From Pseudomonas sp. ISL-84 (lineage in GTDB: Bacteria > Bacillota > Bacilli > Bacillales > Cytobacillaceae), in contig JAGGRA010000009.1 in assembly GCA_018613035.1 (NCBI GenBank), positions 28,969 to 92,968 on the forward strand: a stretch of DNA of 64,000 nt, in the 5' to 3' direction. Below are positions 1 to 7,965 of the stretch, piece after piece. The position numbers and the translations under genes were made by a program. A model generated the notes under the pieces. The model saw only the letters and a list, made by a program, of their open reading frames with translations. It was not told the DNA's origin and did no database searches. The first letter of the stretch is position 1; each line of letters begins with the position of its first letter.

Positions 1-1
1 A

Positions 2-778
2 ACTGCAGAAAAAGGAATATTAGAGCTATTGGATACCTTATCAAGGGATCCTTCGATTGGTGCGAATGTTTATATGGCAATTTTAGATGGAGACCCAAAA
101 GAAGTGTTAAGTAAGCAGTATGGAAATATAGATAATGGTATTTTCTTATCAAATTTAATTGAACAAAATGTCGAATCAAGGTTGATTCATAAAACGAATT
201 TGCATATATTTAAGTATAAATTATATGCTGAAGGGATTGACCCTATGCTTCCCATTATTGAACAAAAAGAAGGGAAGCTTAACATAGGGGCAATTGGATT
301 GATGGAAGATGACAAATTGGTCGATCAAATCGAGCAGGAAGATTTCTTTTTTCTTACAATTTTATTAGACCATAAAGGTCAGAAGGATACATACGCTTTT
401 AAAACGAAAGAAGAAAGAAAAGCGTCTTTTGTAAATATAAAGTCTGTCAGAAAATACGATATACCAGAACCAATGACAAATTCTGAGATAAAAATAAACA
501 TCCATTTAAAGGCCATTATTCGAGAATACAACGATGGGATTTTGAATAAACAAAAAATCAAAAAGTTAGAGAATGAACTGAAAGAGGAGATTGAAAAAAA
601 ATCAGAAGAAATGATCCAGCAATTTCAAGAAAAGGGAATTGATCCGCTTGGCATAGGGGAAGAAGTGCGCACCCGAACTCGTAATTGGGATCAGAAAAAA
701 TGGAAAGACTTATACCCGAACATCAAAATAACCGTCCAGGCCAAAGTGAAAATAATGGAGTCAGGAGTAATCGAATAA
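2..778 (+). CDS. Ger(x)C family spore germination lipoprotein, 5' partial
   Basis: C-terminal 258 residues of a GerAC-type germinant-receptor subunit; the reading frame is open to the window edge, so the lipoprotein signal and first domain lie outside. In this family the C subunit is a membrane-anchored lipoprotein that works with A and B subunits to sense germinants in the inner spore membrane. The visible part fits the C-terminal Ger(x)C domain: alternating beta-rich segments, a central lysine/glutamate-rich helix (NKQKIKKLENELKEEIEKK) and the typical ending with DPLGIGE, W..LYP and a final beta strand (ITVQAKVKI). An internal TTG at 29 is not needed as a start. Upstream neighbours are probably the A and B subunits. 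Family call is firm; the receptor subtype cannot be told. Confidence 0.88.
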   Translation, partial: TAEKGILELLDTLSRDPSIGANVYMAILDGDPKEVLSKQYGNIDNGIFLSNLIEQNVESRLIHKTNLHIFKYKLYAEGIDPMLPIIEQKEGKLNIGAIGLMEDDKLVDQIEQEDFFFLTILLDHKGQKDTYAFKTKEERKASFVNIKSVRKYDIPEPMTNSEIKINIHLKAIIREYNDGILNKQKIKKLENELKEEIEKKSEEMIQQFQEKGIDPLGIGEEVRTRTRNWDQKKWKDLYPNIKITVQAKVKIMESGVIE

Positions 779-816
779 AAGTTCAACATACAAATAGCTA
801 TAAATCCTTATACTTA

Positions 817-960
817 ATGATGTGTAAACAAATACCACAAAGTCTTTTTCCACCAGGGAAAAGGCTTTTTATTATTGGACTAATTCTTTTGTCATCCATT
901 TGCATAATTATGGAAAACATTCATATCGGATGGTTATCCAAACGTATGTTAGATATATAG
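817..960 (+). CDS. possible small membrane protein after gerC
   Basis: A 47-codon frame beginning with two ATG codons, containing one clear hydrophobic segment (LFIIGLILLSSICIIM) after a basic stretch. Some gerA-type operons carry a small fourth membrane gene after the C subunit, which is why it is listed. No good ribosome binding site precedes it, and a longer reading of the same frame would overlap gerC. It may be only the fossil of a longer gene. Low confidence. Confidence 0.2.
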   Translation: MMCKQIPQSLFPPGKRLFIIGLILLSSICIIMENIHIGWLSKRMLDI

Positions 961-995
961 ATTGCTAAGAATTAGCCCCGGGAAGGAGAATATTC

Positions 996-2483
996 ATGCC
1001 CTATTATCGGGATCCTCAGTTAACGACTGAACAAATGCTTGCCATCATAAGAAATGGTCTTGGGATTTCCCAGGTCCAAAAGAAGATCATTGTTGTTGGT
1101 GCAGGCATGTCAGGGCTGGTTGCTGCATCGCTCTTAAAGGATGCAGGCCACGATGTGACGGTTATAGAGGCAACACAGAGGGTTGGGGGAAGGATTTTTA
1201 CGATGAGGGATCCTTTTATGGACGGACTGTATCTTGAAGCAGGAGCCATGCGTATTCCACATACCCATACATTAGTACTGGAATATATAAAAAAATTTCG
1301 TTTGAAGGTTAATTCGTTTTTAAATACCACTCCTTCAGACCTGATATTCGCTAACGGCATTAAAACAAACCGAACGGCTTATCAGCGCAATCCAGATATT
1401 TTAAATTATCCTGTTGCCCCACATGAAAAAGGGAAAACGGCTGAAGAGCTGCTAACCATGGCGATCAAGCCGATCGCTGATTTTATCAATCAAAATCCCC
1501 AGCAAAACTGGAGCATCGTTGTGAAAGAGTTTGACCGTTATCCCATGAGTTTTTTTCTAAGATACAATCCGGTGGGTCCCAGTCTGTCTCCAGGTGCGAT
1601 TGAAAGCATCCAGGTTCTTCTTGGACTGGAAGGGTTCCCGGAGCTTTCTTTTCCCGCCATTCTGCGGGAGCTATTGCCTTTATTTAACCCCGATATTCAG
1701 TTCTACGAAATTGAAGGCGGCAATGACAAGCTGCCCAATGCTTTTCTTCCTCAACTAAAGAATGATTTGTACTTCGGCTATCAAATGACAAAGATTATCC
1801 AGAACGATCATCAGGTGACCATTCAATCAAGGCATACGTTAAGCCAGCGGCCTTTAACGATTACAGGCGATCTTGCCATTATTACAATCCCTTTTTCCCT
1901 GCTTTCATTTGTTGAAGTTGAGCCCCGCCATTCTTTTTCCCATAATAAAAGGAAAGCGATCCGGGAGCTGCATTATGTGGCATCTACAAAAATTGGCCTT
2001 CAATTTAAACAAAGATTTTGGGAGCAAGAAGGGATTCGGGGCGGTAAAATGATGACCGATTTGCCAATCCGATTTGCTGCTTACCCGAGCCATCTTATCG
2101 GCTCAACAGGCTCCGGGATTATTTTGGCAAGCTATACATGGGAAGATGATACATTGTCCTGGGATAACCTGAAGGAAGGTGACCGGATTCGGAATGCATT
2201 GAATAACATGGCAACTGTCCATGGAAAGCAGGTGTATGACCTTTTCCTAACAGGTGCTTCCCACAGCTGGTCCCAATATCCGTTTTCAGGCGGTGCTTTC
2301 TCCATGTTTAAACCTGATCAGGAAACAGAGCTGTCTCCTTTTATTCGTGCTCCTGAGGGGAGAGTTCATTTTGCTGGAGAACATACTTCCACTGCCCCTG
2401 GCTGGGTCGAAGGCGCCATCCAATCGGGGATCAGGGTTGCGCATGAAGTAACGAATCTGCCAAGAAATTGTTTTGGATGGTAG
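996..2483 (+). CDS. flavin monoamine oxidase family protein (L-amino-acid-oxidase-like, YobN type)
   Basis: FAD-dependent oxidase of the amine-oxidase superfamily, which deaminates amines or L-amino acids to imines with release of hydrogen peroxide. The N-terminal Rossmann fold shows GAGMSG (residues 35-40), an acidic E58 at the end of strand 2 and GGR (64-66). The C-terminus has the FAD-contacting block RVHFAGEHTSTAPGWVEGAI. Length 495 aa is normal for the bacterial L-amino-acid-oxidase group. There is no signal peptide, so it is probably cytosolic. Ribosome binding site GGAAGGAG precedes ATG 996. The gene sits 78 bp upstream of a lone trpB, which has its own promoter. The substrate cannot be told from sequence; aromatic amino acids are plausible given the neighbour. 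Degenerate C-terminal scraps of related oxidases occur at 33525 and 52636. Confidence 0.85.
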   Translation: MPYYRDPQLTTEQMLAIIRNGLGISQVQKKIIVVGAGMSGLVAASLLKDAGHDVTVIEATQRVGGRIFTMRDPFMDGLYLEAGAMRIPHTHTLVLEYIKKFRLKVNSFLNTTPSDLIFANGIKTNRTAYQRNPDILNYPVAPHEKGKTAEELLTMAIKPIADFINQNPQQNWSIVVKEFDRYPMSFFLRYNPVGPSLSPGAIESIQVLLGLEGFPELSFPAILRELLPLFNPDIQFYEIEGGNDKLPNAFLPQLKNDLYFGYQMTKIIQNDHQVTIQSRHTLSQRPLTITGDLAIITIPFSLLSFVEVEPRHSFSHNKRKAIRELHYVASTKIGLQFKQRFWEQEGIRGGKMMTDLPIRFAAYPSHLIGSTGSGIILASYTWEDDTLSWDNLKEGDRIRNALNNMATVHGKQVYDLFLTGASHSWSQYPFSGGAFSMFKPDQETELSPFIRAPEGRVHFAGEHTSTAPGWVEGAIQSGIRVAHEVTNLPRNCFGW

Positions 2484-2500
2484 ATTTCCATATTAAATAA

Positions 2501-2529
2501 TTGGAATATTTCAATAAAAATAGTATAAT
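2501..2529 (+). promoter_or_regulatory. sigma-A type promoter of trpB
   Basis: TTGGAA (2501-2506), a 17-bp spacer and TATAAT (2524-2529) lie just upstream of the trpB ribosome binding site. The gap is too short for a T-box or an attenuator, so regulation by tryptophan is not evident. Confidence 0.65.
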
Positions 2530-2561
2530 AGTTCGAAAGTTGAGAAGGAGATGAGCTGAGG

Positions 2562-3731
2562 ATGACGAGAGTGAGCGAAGAAACAAAAGGTTATTTTGGC
2601 GAGTTTGGAGGAAGTTTTATCCCCGAAGATTTGCAGGAGGTCATGGACCATCTGGAGGCGCAATTTTTAAAATATAAAGATGACCCAGAATTCAAAAAGG
2701 AATTCTCCTATTACTTGAAACAATATATTGGCCGTGATAATCCGTTGACTTTTGCCGAGAATTTATCGAAGCAAATTGGCGGGGCTAAGATTTATTTAAA
2801 ACGGGAGGATTTAAACCATACGGGTGCCCATAAGATCAATAATGCCATCGGCCAGATTCTGCTGGCGAAGAGGATGGGAGCGAAACGAATTATTGCGGAA
2901 ACAGGAGCGGGCCAGCATGGTGTTGCTACAGCTACAGCATGTGCCATGTTTGGAATGGAATGTATCATTTATATGGGGAAATTGGATACGGAGCGCCAGG
3001 CTCTCAATGTATTTAGAATGGAATTGCTGGGTGCTAAAGTCATTCCAGTTGAAAAAGGGCAGGGCCGCCTGAAGGATGCAGTTGATGAAGCTTTAGGAGA
3101 CTTGGTCCAAAACTATAAAAATACTTTCTACTTATTGGGCTCTGCGGTCGGACCACATCCGTTCCCAACCATGGTGAAACACTTCCAGTCCGTGATTAGT
3201 GAAGAGTCAAAACGCCAAATTCTGGAGCAGGAAGGAAAACTGCCGGCCGCTGTCATAGCCTGCACAGGAGGGGGGAGCAACGCAATTGGTGCCTTTGCAC
3301 ACTATTTGGACGAAAAAGAAGTGCGCTTGATCGGTGTCGAGCCAAAAGAAGCGCCAACTCTATCAGAAGGTGTGCCGGCGGTTATTCATGGGTTCAAATG
3401 CTTAACACTGCTTGATGAAGAAGGGCAGCCAAAACCGACTTACTCGATCGCTGCAGGGCTCGATTACCCAGGAATCGGACCTGAGCACAGCCATCTAAAA
3501 GTAAGCGGCCGGGCAGAATATGTCACGGCCTCAGGCCAGGAAGCACTTGAAGCCTTTCAGCTGTTATCAAAAACAGAGGGAATTATTCCGGCGCTTGAAA
3601 GCTCCCATGCAGTGGCACATGCATTGAAATTGGCAAAAGAATTATCTAAAGATGATGCAATAATCGTCAATCTATCAGGACGCGGCGATAAGGATGTAGA
3701 ACAAGTCTTTAAGATGCTGAACAATGAATGA
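2562..3731 (+). CDS. trpB: tryptophan synthase beta-chain-like PLP enzyme (stand-alone)
   Basis: PLP fold-type II enzyme that in canonical form joins indole and serine into tryptophan. Key residues are present: PLP lysine K91 in [11 protein letters not shown], catalytic glutamate E113 in AETGAGQHG, phosphate loop GGGSNAIG (about 235-242) and C-terminal SGRGDKD. It is not next to trpA or other trp genes. It also departs from ordinary TrpB: GRDNPL replaces the usual GRPTPL, and the loop between IGVEP and [11 protein letters not shown], which normally carries a GHG..H..L..G block for closing the site and signalling to TrpA, is shortened and different. It may therefore work without TrpA or on another substrate. 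Own promoter at 2501; terminator at 3735. Confidence 0.85.
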   Translation: MTRVSEETKGYFGEFGGSFIPEDLQEVMDHLEAQFLKYKDDPEFKKEFSYYLKQYIGRDNPLTFAENLSKQIGGAKIYLKREDLNHTGAHKINNAIGQILLAKRMGAKRIIAETGAGQHGVATATACAMFGMECIIYMGKLDTERQALNVFRMELLGAKVIPVEKGQGRLKDAVDEALGDLVQNYKNTFYLLGSAVGPHPFPTMVKHFQSVISEESKRQILEQEGKLPAAVIACTGGGSNAIGAFAHYLDEKEVRLIGVEPKEAPTLSEGVPAVIHGFKCLTLLDEEGQPKPTYSIAAGLDYPGIGPEHSHLKVSGRAEYVTASGQEALEAFQLLSKTEGIIPALESSHAVAHALKLAKELSKDDAIIVNLSGRGDKDVEQVFKMLNNE

Positions 3732-3734
3732 TTT

Positions 3735-3770
3735 AAAGAGGGTATCTGATAGTCAGATATCCTCTTTTTA
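3735..3770 (+). terminator. rho-independent terminator after trpB
   Basis: Stem of GAGG, GTATCTGA paired with TCAGATA, CCTC around a TAG loop, followed by five T residues; starts 4 bp after the trpB stop codon. Confidence 0.85.
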
Positions 3771-3802
3771 TAGCTGGCATATGACGCTTCCAATATCTGT
3801 TA

Positions 3803-3832
3803 CAAGACAAATGTAACCGCTTACATTATAAT
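3803..3832 (+). promoter_or_regulatory. promoter with embedded CcpA cre site
   Basis: TGTAACCGCTTACA (3812-3825) matches the catabolite-responsive element consensus TGWAANCGNTNWCA at every position. It lies between a weak -35 candidate (ACAAGA 3803-3808) and a -10 box TATAAT (3827-3832), where CcpA bound with HPr-Ser-P would block RNA polymerase. The only gene downstream is the small frame at 3866. Catabolite repression is inference from position. Confidence 0.6.
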
Positions 3833-3865
3833 GGAGATAAGAGATAGGAAAGGGGATGCAAACCA

Positions 3866-3997
3866 ATGGAACTTTTATTGACACAATGTGAGCATGACCA
3901 GACAGAAGAACCTTGTGAAGAGTGTGCCCCCAAAACAGAAGGGGAAGAGCATTTCGATACCTCTGATTATGACTATCATAAGAGATTGTGGTTTTAA
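3866..3997 (+). CDS. 43-aa cysteine-containing acidic hypothetical protein
   Basis: Short frame with a ribosome binding site (AAAGGGG, about 9 bp before ATG), its own promoter at 3803 and a terminator directly after it, so it has the layout of a complete monocistronic gene. The product is acidic and holds three cysteines, C8, C17 and C20, the last two as CEEC. C8, C17 and C20 with nearby histidines could bind a metal, but no family is recognised. The cre site over its promoter suggests expression only when preferred sugars are absent. Confidence 0.5.
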   Translation: MELLLTQCEHDQTEEPCEECAPKTEGEEHFDTSDYDYHKRLWF

Positions 3998-4006
3998 AAA
4001 ATATGT

Positions 4007-4044
4007 AAAAACACTTGGGTGCGTTCACTCAAGTGTTTTTTTGT
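4007..4044 (+). terminator. bidirectional terminator between the small gene and the prolyl hydroxylase
   Basis: ACACTTG paired with CAAGTGT, extended by GTG/CAC inside, flanked by A- and T-runs on both sides; serves the convergent genes at 3866 and 4059. Confidence 0.8.
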
Positions 4045-4058
4045 GTTTCATATCTATA

Positions 4059-4718
4059 CTATATTCTTTTCCTTCTCATCCATTGTGTTGCCGCCCATTT
4101 ATCTCCTATGACAACGGGTGCTCCACCGTGTAGAGTTAAGTCGTTTAATGTTTGGTCAGTATAGAAATATTCAAAGTACACGGCCATACCCTTTTGTGGA
4201 GAGACGGAAAAGTTAAGTTTAGGAAAATACGTTTCTCCGCCTTGCTCAACATCATTTAAGTACATGACAAGTGTGCTGATTCTTGGATTGCTTGCTGCTT
4301 TGCTCGTTGATGAAAAGAAATCAAAGTGAGCTTTATACTCCTGGCCTATTTTATAGTTTAGAATTTGCAGGCCCTCACCATGTTCAATAGGTATGTTCAT
4401 GATGTGCGAAATTCTTCTTTCAATTCTGGCAACAATGTCGTTTTCACCTTCATGGAAAAAGGTACTGCTGCTTGTTCTTAGGTCATCTATTTCACGTACA
4501 TTTCCTACTTTCGAACGCTGCATCCGGTCCATTGATATCCGAATCAGCTCGTCACATTCTTCATCGCTTAAAACATTTCCTAATATCACGACCAGTGGTT
4601 CTTCTAATCTGGCAATTATGTTAATGTCCCGATCTTCTGTAATGATTTTATTTCCAGCATGATGGAAAATAGTAGGTTCTTTTGTGGTTAATTCTCTAAC
4701 ATCCATTGTCAAGTTCAT
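4059..4718 (-). CDS. prolyl 4-hydroxylase, 2-oxoglutarate/Fe(II) oxygenase family
   Basis: Bacillus-type small prolyl 4-hydroxylase, which hydroxylates prolines in peptides (in the related B. anthracis enzyme, collagen-like sequences) using Fe(II), 2-oxoglutarate and oxygen. Iron ligands H131 and D133 (HFDFF) and H197 (LHGG), and K207 for binding the 2-oxoglutarate carboxylate, are all present. GGETYFPKLNFSV and KGMAVYFEYFY are typical of the family. Length 219 aa is complete; no signal peptide, so it acts in the cytosol. Start ATG 4718 has GAGG just upstream. It is transcribed alone, convergent with the small gene at 3866. A natural partner would be a collagen-like exosporium protein, but none is encoded nearby. 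Confidence 0.92.
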   Translation of the reverse strand: MNLTMDVRELTTKEPTIFHHAGNKIITEDRDINIIARLEEPLVVILGNVLSDEECDELIRISMDRMQRSKVGNVREIDDLRTSSSTFFHEGENDIVARIERRISHIMNIPIEHGEGLQILNYKIGQEYKAHFDFFSSTSKAASNPRISTLVMYLNDVEQGGETYFPKLNFSVSPQKGMAVYFEYFYTDQTLNDLTLHGGAPVVIGDKWAATQWMRRKRI

Positions 4719-5016
4719 CGACCTCTTATATTTAGTTTTCTGAAAATTTAAGATATTTAGCGGCTGGAAGTGGTAATTTATTAGGTTAGCTTCGTTTCCT
4801 CCTGTATATCAAAATGGATGTCTATGTTAGATACCTCTAACTGAATATATTTTACACTGAGAGTTGTTGTTTTTCTATCTTTTTATTTTTATAAAATAGA
4901 TTTTTTTATTCTCATAGATTCCCTTGGAGGCCAGCAGAAAACGCTGGGTATTTTATGGTTTTCTCAGAATATACTTCAATACATAAGAGGCATGTCTAAC
5001 CATAAGGAGATGTCAT
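4719..5016. other. intergenic region with no recognised gene
   Basis: About 300 bp between divergent genes, AT-rich, with a T-rich stretch near 4880-4910 and a weak CCAGC/GCTGG hairpin near 4931-4947. It must contain both promoters, but none matches consensus well. Confidence 0.4.
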
Positions 5017-5637
5017 GTGTATAGAAGAAGGGCAAATTACTATGTGAATCAAAGTCATATTCGGAAGGCTTCATTTTTTAAAAATGGTTTTTTTATATTT
5101 TGCGGAGCCAATCTTGTAGCAGTCTCATTGCAATTGTTCCTGGTGAAAAATTATGTTATAGATGGCGGCATTGTTGGCTTAAGCATAATGCTTTCTCATT
5201 TTGTTCATATGGATGTTGGCGCTCTGCTGTTATTATTAAATCTGCCGTTTTTAATAGTAGGATACTTCTGCTTTGGCCCGAGGTTCCTGCTATTAAGCCT
5301 GTATGCCAGTTCCATTTTGGCAGGAGGCACTTACATATTGGCACCATTTGAAGAGTTGACGAATAACCCCATTCTGGTCATCCTCTTTGGAGGACTTATC
5401 TTAGGAATGGGGGTCGGCCTGATTATCCGGTTTGGCGCATGCTTAGACGGAACGGAGGTTTTGGCGATCTTATTTAGTGAAAGATCTCCTTTAACAATTG
5501 GACAATGTATTCTGTTTTTTAATTTTATTATATTTACAAGCTCCATTTTCCTATTTGGGGTTCGGGAAGCTGCCTATTCATTGGCAACGTTTTTTGTCGC
5601 GTATAAAACGATTGATACGATCATTATGAAGGAGTAA
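5017..5637 (+). CDS. YitT family membrane protein, short form without DUF2179
   Basis: Integral membrane protein of about 206 aa with five or six hydrophobic segments. It matches the YitT family core, including GG(I)VGLS near residues 50-56, GxxLGMGVGLIIRFGACLDGTE around 127-149 and the ending AAYSLATFFVAYKTID. Most YitT proteins of about 280 aa continue with a cytosolic DUF2179 domain; here the protein stops just after the last helix, so it is the short form or a truncated one. Start is GTG 5017, with AAGGAG 7 bp upstream; the overlapping ATG 5015 is out of frame. Function is unknown for the family. Confidence 0.82.
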   Translation: MYRRRANYYVNQSHIRKASFFKNGFFIFCGANLVAVSLQLFLVKNYVIDGGIVGLSIMLSHFVHMDVGALLLLLNLPFLIVGYFCFGPRFLLLSLYASSILAGGTYILAPFEELTNNPILVILFGGLILGMGVGLIIRFGACLDGTEVLAILFSERSPLTIGQCILFFNFIIFTSSIFLFGVREAAYSLATFFVAYKTIDTIIMKE

Positions 5638-5737
5638 GAAGGACTTTGATTTCTGAGGTGAAATCTGACCGTTACGTGTGCTCATTTTGCCTGCTAAATG
5701 ATAAAATAGAGGAAATGAATGGGGAAGGAGCGTTTTT

Positions 5738-6184
5738 ATGAAGCCCAGTTTTACATTGCCTGCAACAGGAAAGCGAACGATCAGCTTGTCAGATTATCAC
5801 GGCAAGAAAAATGTATGTTTAATTTTTATTCCAAATGTGTTTGGCATGAACTGACATAATCAAGTACAGATGATTCAAACTCGTGTTGGCGAGTATAATC
5901 GTCTTAATACCCAAGTGTTGGGTATCTCATGTGATACAAGTTCAACCCAAGAAGCCTATCAGCGAATTTTTAATGCGCTTGATTTTCCGCTATTATCTGA
6001 TTTCTACCCGCATGGTGAAGTAACGTCATCGTTTGGCCTATTAATGGAGGATGGCCGGCCCAGCCGTGCTGCGGTGATTATCGACCAAGAGGGGAATCTG
6101 GCGGATACCGTGGTGTACCCGCTCAGCGAACTGCCTAATCATGATGATATATTGGAACGAATTAAGGAAAAGTTGATTCAATAA
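5738..6184 (+). CDS. peroxiredoxin (AhpC/TSA family) with in-frame TGA at the catalytic cysteine; candidate selenoprotein
   Basis: A 148-codon frame of AhpE/BCP-like peroxiredoxin fold, which reduces peroxides through a peroxidatic Cys. It has an excellent ribosome binding site (GAAGGAG, 7 bp before ATG 5738). The frame is open except for one TGA at 5852-5854, residue 39. That codon stands where the peroxidatic cysteine of the PxxxTxxC motif belongs (here P32-N-V-F-G-M-N-TGA). The rest of the domain is intact: R110 in SRAAVIIDQEG, FPLLSDF, and an extra C65 in GISCD. A hairpin resembling a bacterial SECIS follows (5879-5894). Either TGA is read as selenocysteine, or a Cys codon has mutated and the gene is dead. 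Loss of the conserved threonine at C-3 (Gly here) and nearby gene decay favour caution. A restart at 5870 would lack the active site. Confidence 0.6.
5879..5894 (+). promoter_or_regulatory. SECIS-like hairpin downstream of the peroxiredoxin TGA
   Basis: ACTCG (5879-5883) and CGAGT (5890-5894) form a 5-bp stem with the loop TGTTGG. The loop begins 29 nt after the TGA and has a G at its second position, fitting the usual bacterial SECIS description (apical loop roughly 16-37 nt after UGA, G in the first two loop bases). A five-pair hairpin can arise by chance, so this is suggestive only. Confidence 0.35.
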
Positions 6185-6260
6185 GGGCTAATGATGTTAA
6201 TAAGTTAATGACGAAACACAAAATGAATAAACAAACCCATTCGGTTAACTCTATAAAAAA

Positions 6261-6541
6261 CGCTGTTTTCGCAAAGTTTGTTGCTTTCGAACCGATTTTA
6301 ATCACTGAGTTGATTGGAGCGGAAGGCGCGAGATCCTCGAAAATGCTATCGCATTTTCTTCGTGCGATGTCCATTCGAGGAAGCTTATTCAATGTCCTAC
6401 GGGAGTAGCGTTCCAAGGGAGACCCCGCAGACGCAGAGCGTCGAGGAGGCTCCCGGTAGCCCCGTGGAAAGCGAGTGCCTGCAGCGGAAATCAACGGGCA
6501 GAGTTCTTAAGCAAACACACCAATCTATACGGAAAACAGCC
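6261..6541 (+). repeat. dispersed intergenic repeat, copy 1
   Basis: About 280-bp element bounded by near-inverted ends (GCTGTTTTCGCAAAGTTTG at the left and GGAAAACAGC at the right) with inner inverted blocks GTTGATTGGAGCGG and CAGCGGAAATCAAC. Between them lies the GC-rich core with GGGAGACCCCGCAG and GAGGAGGCTCC. The same element occurs in reverse orientation at 49803-50047 and 50230-50478 and again in forward orientation from 63902. No coding capacity; resembles a MITE-like or structured RNA-type Bacillus repeat. Confidence 0.75.
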
Positions 6542-6568
6542 AAAAAAAGATAATAAAGGAGATTAACC

Positions 6569-6796
6569 GTGGAGCCGTATGAAATAACCAACATGATTAT
6601 TGATGACGAGTTTGATGGCTAAGAGTATGTGACTGCTGAATTTAGCCATGAAAATAACGATTATAGCATTACATTTAAAAAAGCAGATCTGGAAATAATC
6701 AATGCCTGGATATTTGAGAATGGAACGTCTCTTCCGGCAAATTTGCCGCAGCCGCTTATCGAATCTATAAGAGAAGCAGTAAAAAAGGAAATTTAG
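6569..6796 (+). pseudogene. small hypothetical gene broken by an in-frame TAA
   Basis: A frame that starts with GTG after AAGGAG and would encode 75 residues, but TAA at 6620-6622 interrupts it after 17 codons. Both sides read as plausible protein (EITNMIIDDEFDG, then EYVTAEFSHENNDYSITFKKADLEII). No family is recognised. It is followed by a further in-frame-looking scrap (GVPFGVIFDQQGK), as in the ends of some toxin-immunity proteins. It sits next to a dispersed repeat in a decayed zone. Confidence 0.45.
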
Positions 6797-6872
6797 CCAG
6801 TCAGGGAGTACCATTTGGTGTGATTTTCGATCAACAAGGGAAAAATACATATTAACTATACCTATAGCGATG

Positions 6873-6901
6873 TAAGAGGTTATTCCTTAATAACCTTTTT
6901 A
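6873..6901 (+). terminator. hairpin terminator
   Basis: AGGTTATT/AATAACCT perfect 8-bp stem with a CCTT loop (6877-6896), followed by five T residues. Confidence 0.7.
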
Positions 6902-7264
6902 TCGCTTTTTTAATTTCCCAATGGAAATTAAAGGGCAGGTCACTCTGCTTGGACGTTAGCAGATCAATAAATGCAGATTTAGTTTTAACACCTCTGTTTT
7001 ATGCATATTTTATTTCGTTTATCCAAAAATAATACTTGTAATACAATTGTTCTAGCTAGTGCAGGTTAAGGTAATGGTGGAAGCGAGCCAGCGTGCTGGC
7101 ATATTTCAACAGTTACCCGTTTAATTAAGCCCATGCTGGAAAAAGGCTTTTTCCAATTAGGGACAAATAAGATAAACCGAGATATAAAACACCATTAACC
7201 ATTTTTAAAAGCTGCCATTATCCTTGGAGAATATTATTGGATGAGCATTTTAGGAGGTCATTGT
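6902..7264. other. gene-free region with possible coding scrap
   Basis: No intact gene. Near 7115-7197 a short open stretch reads TRLIKPMLEKGFFQ and ends in a stop; this resembles the winged-helix tail of RecG-like or Fic-associated regulators, but is too short to assign. The remainder shows nothing recognisable. Confidence 0.3.
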
Positions 7265-7837
7265 ATGAGTTACAGAGAGTACTGGGACGAGATTTTCAAA
7301 CAGAGTAATGATATGAATTCATTAATCACATCCTACTGGCATGATTATTCAAACATGGGAACCTGGCAGTTTTGGGTTGTGATTTCTCTACTGGTACTTC
7401 CGCTGGTTCTGCTTTATTTTACAGTCGATCGCAGGCGGGTTTTTGAATTATTCTTCTTTGGATATACCGTACATTTGCTATGGGCTTATACTGATCTTGC
7501 TCTTCAGCGCTATAGTATTTTCGTCCACACGTACTTTTTATCACCAATCTTCCCGAATGCACTCAACATGACTGCTTCTGCCTTGCCGGTGGGTTATTTA
7601 TTACTGTACCAATACTGTTTGAATCATAAGAAGAACTTCCTGGTGTACACGTTTTTCTTAAGCGCTGTGTTTGCATTTGGCTTTGCGACCATAGAAGCAT
7701 TTATCGGAATGGTTGAATTTAATAAAGGGATGAATCAATTATACTTGTTTCTTATTGACATAGTGATTACTTATATTGCTTATTTTTTTACCAAATTCGT
7801 TAAAAAAATGAGCAGCAAAGAGCAACTGAATTCATAA
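7265..7837 (+). CDS. CBO0543 family multi-pass membrane protein
   Basis: 190-residue protein with about five hydrophobic segments and a short basic tail; the spacing and sequence (FGYTVHLLWAYTD, FPNALNMTASALPVGYLLLYQYC, FAFGFATIEAFI) fit the CBO0543 family found in many spore formers, whose function is unknown. ATG 7265 is preferred because AGGAGG lies 7 bp upstream; an in-frame ATG at 7241 has a weaker site. A terminator follows directly, so it is monocistronic. A second member of this family is at 44989. Confidence 0.75.
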   Translation: MSYREYWDEIFKQSNDMNSLITSYWHDYSNMGTWQFWVVISLLVLPLVLLYFTVDRRRVFELFFFGYTVHLLWAYTDLALQRYSIFVHTYFLSPIFPNALNMTASALPVGYLLLYQYCLNHKKNFLVYTFFLSAVFAFGFATIEAFIGMVEFNKGMNQLYLFLIDIVITYIAYFFTKFVKKMSSKEQLNS

Positions 7838-7872
7838 AAGCATCTCATTCATCTATTGAAGAGATGCTTTTG
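7836..7872 (+). terminator. terminator after CBO0543 gene
   Basis: AAAAGCATCTC paired with GAGATGCTTTT, loop ATTCATCTATTGAA, beginning at the stop codon. Confidence 0.85.
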
Positions 7873-7965
7873 CTCATTTGGTATTCCTCAAAAGCTTCAT
7901 TGGATTTTCCAGTTCATTTAATGGCATGTGTGTAAGCTGGAGTTCCATTCTCCTTGACTTTATGC

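Noticed and set aside
2484..2561. T-box or tryptophan attenuator before trpB
   Set aside because: Only 78 bp, with a simple sigma-A promoter at 2501-2529 and no leader hairpins.
6314..6594. Overlapping frames within dispersed repeat copy 1
   Set aside because: Products are arginine/glutamate-rich and arise from a noncoding repeat that occurs in both orientations elsewhere.
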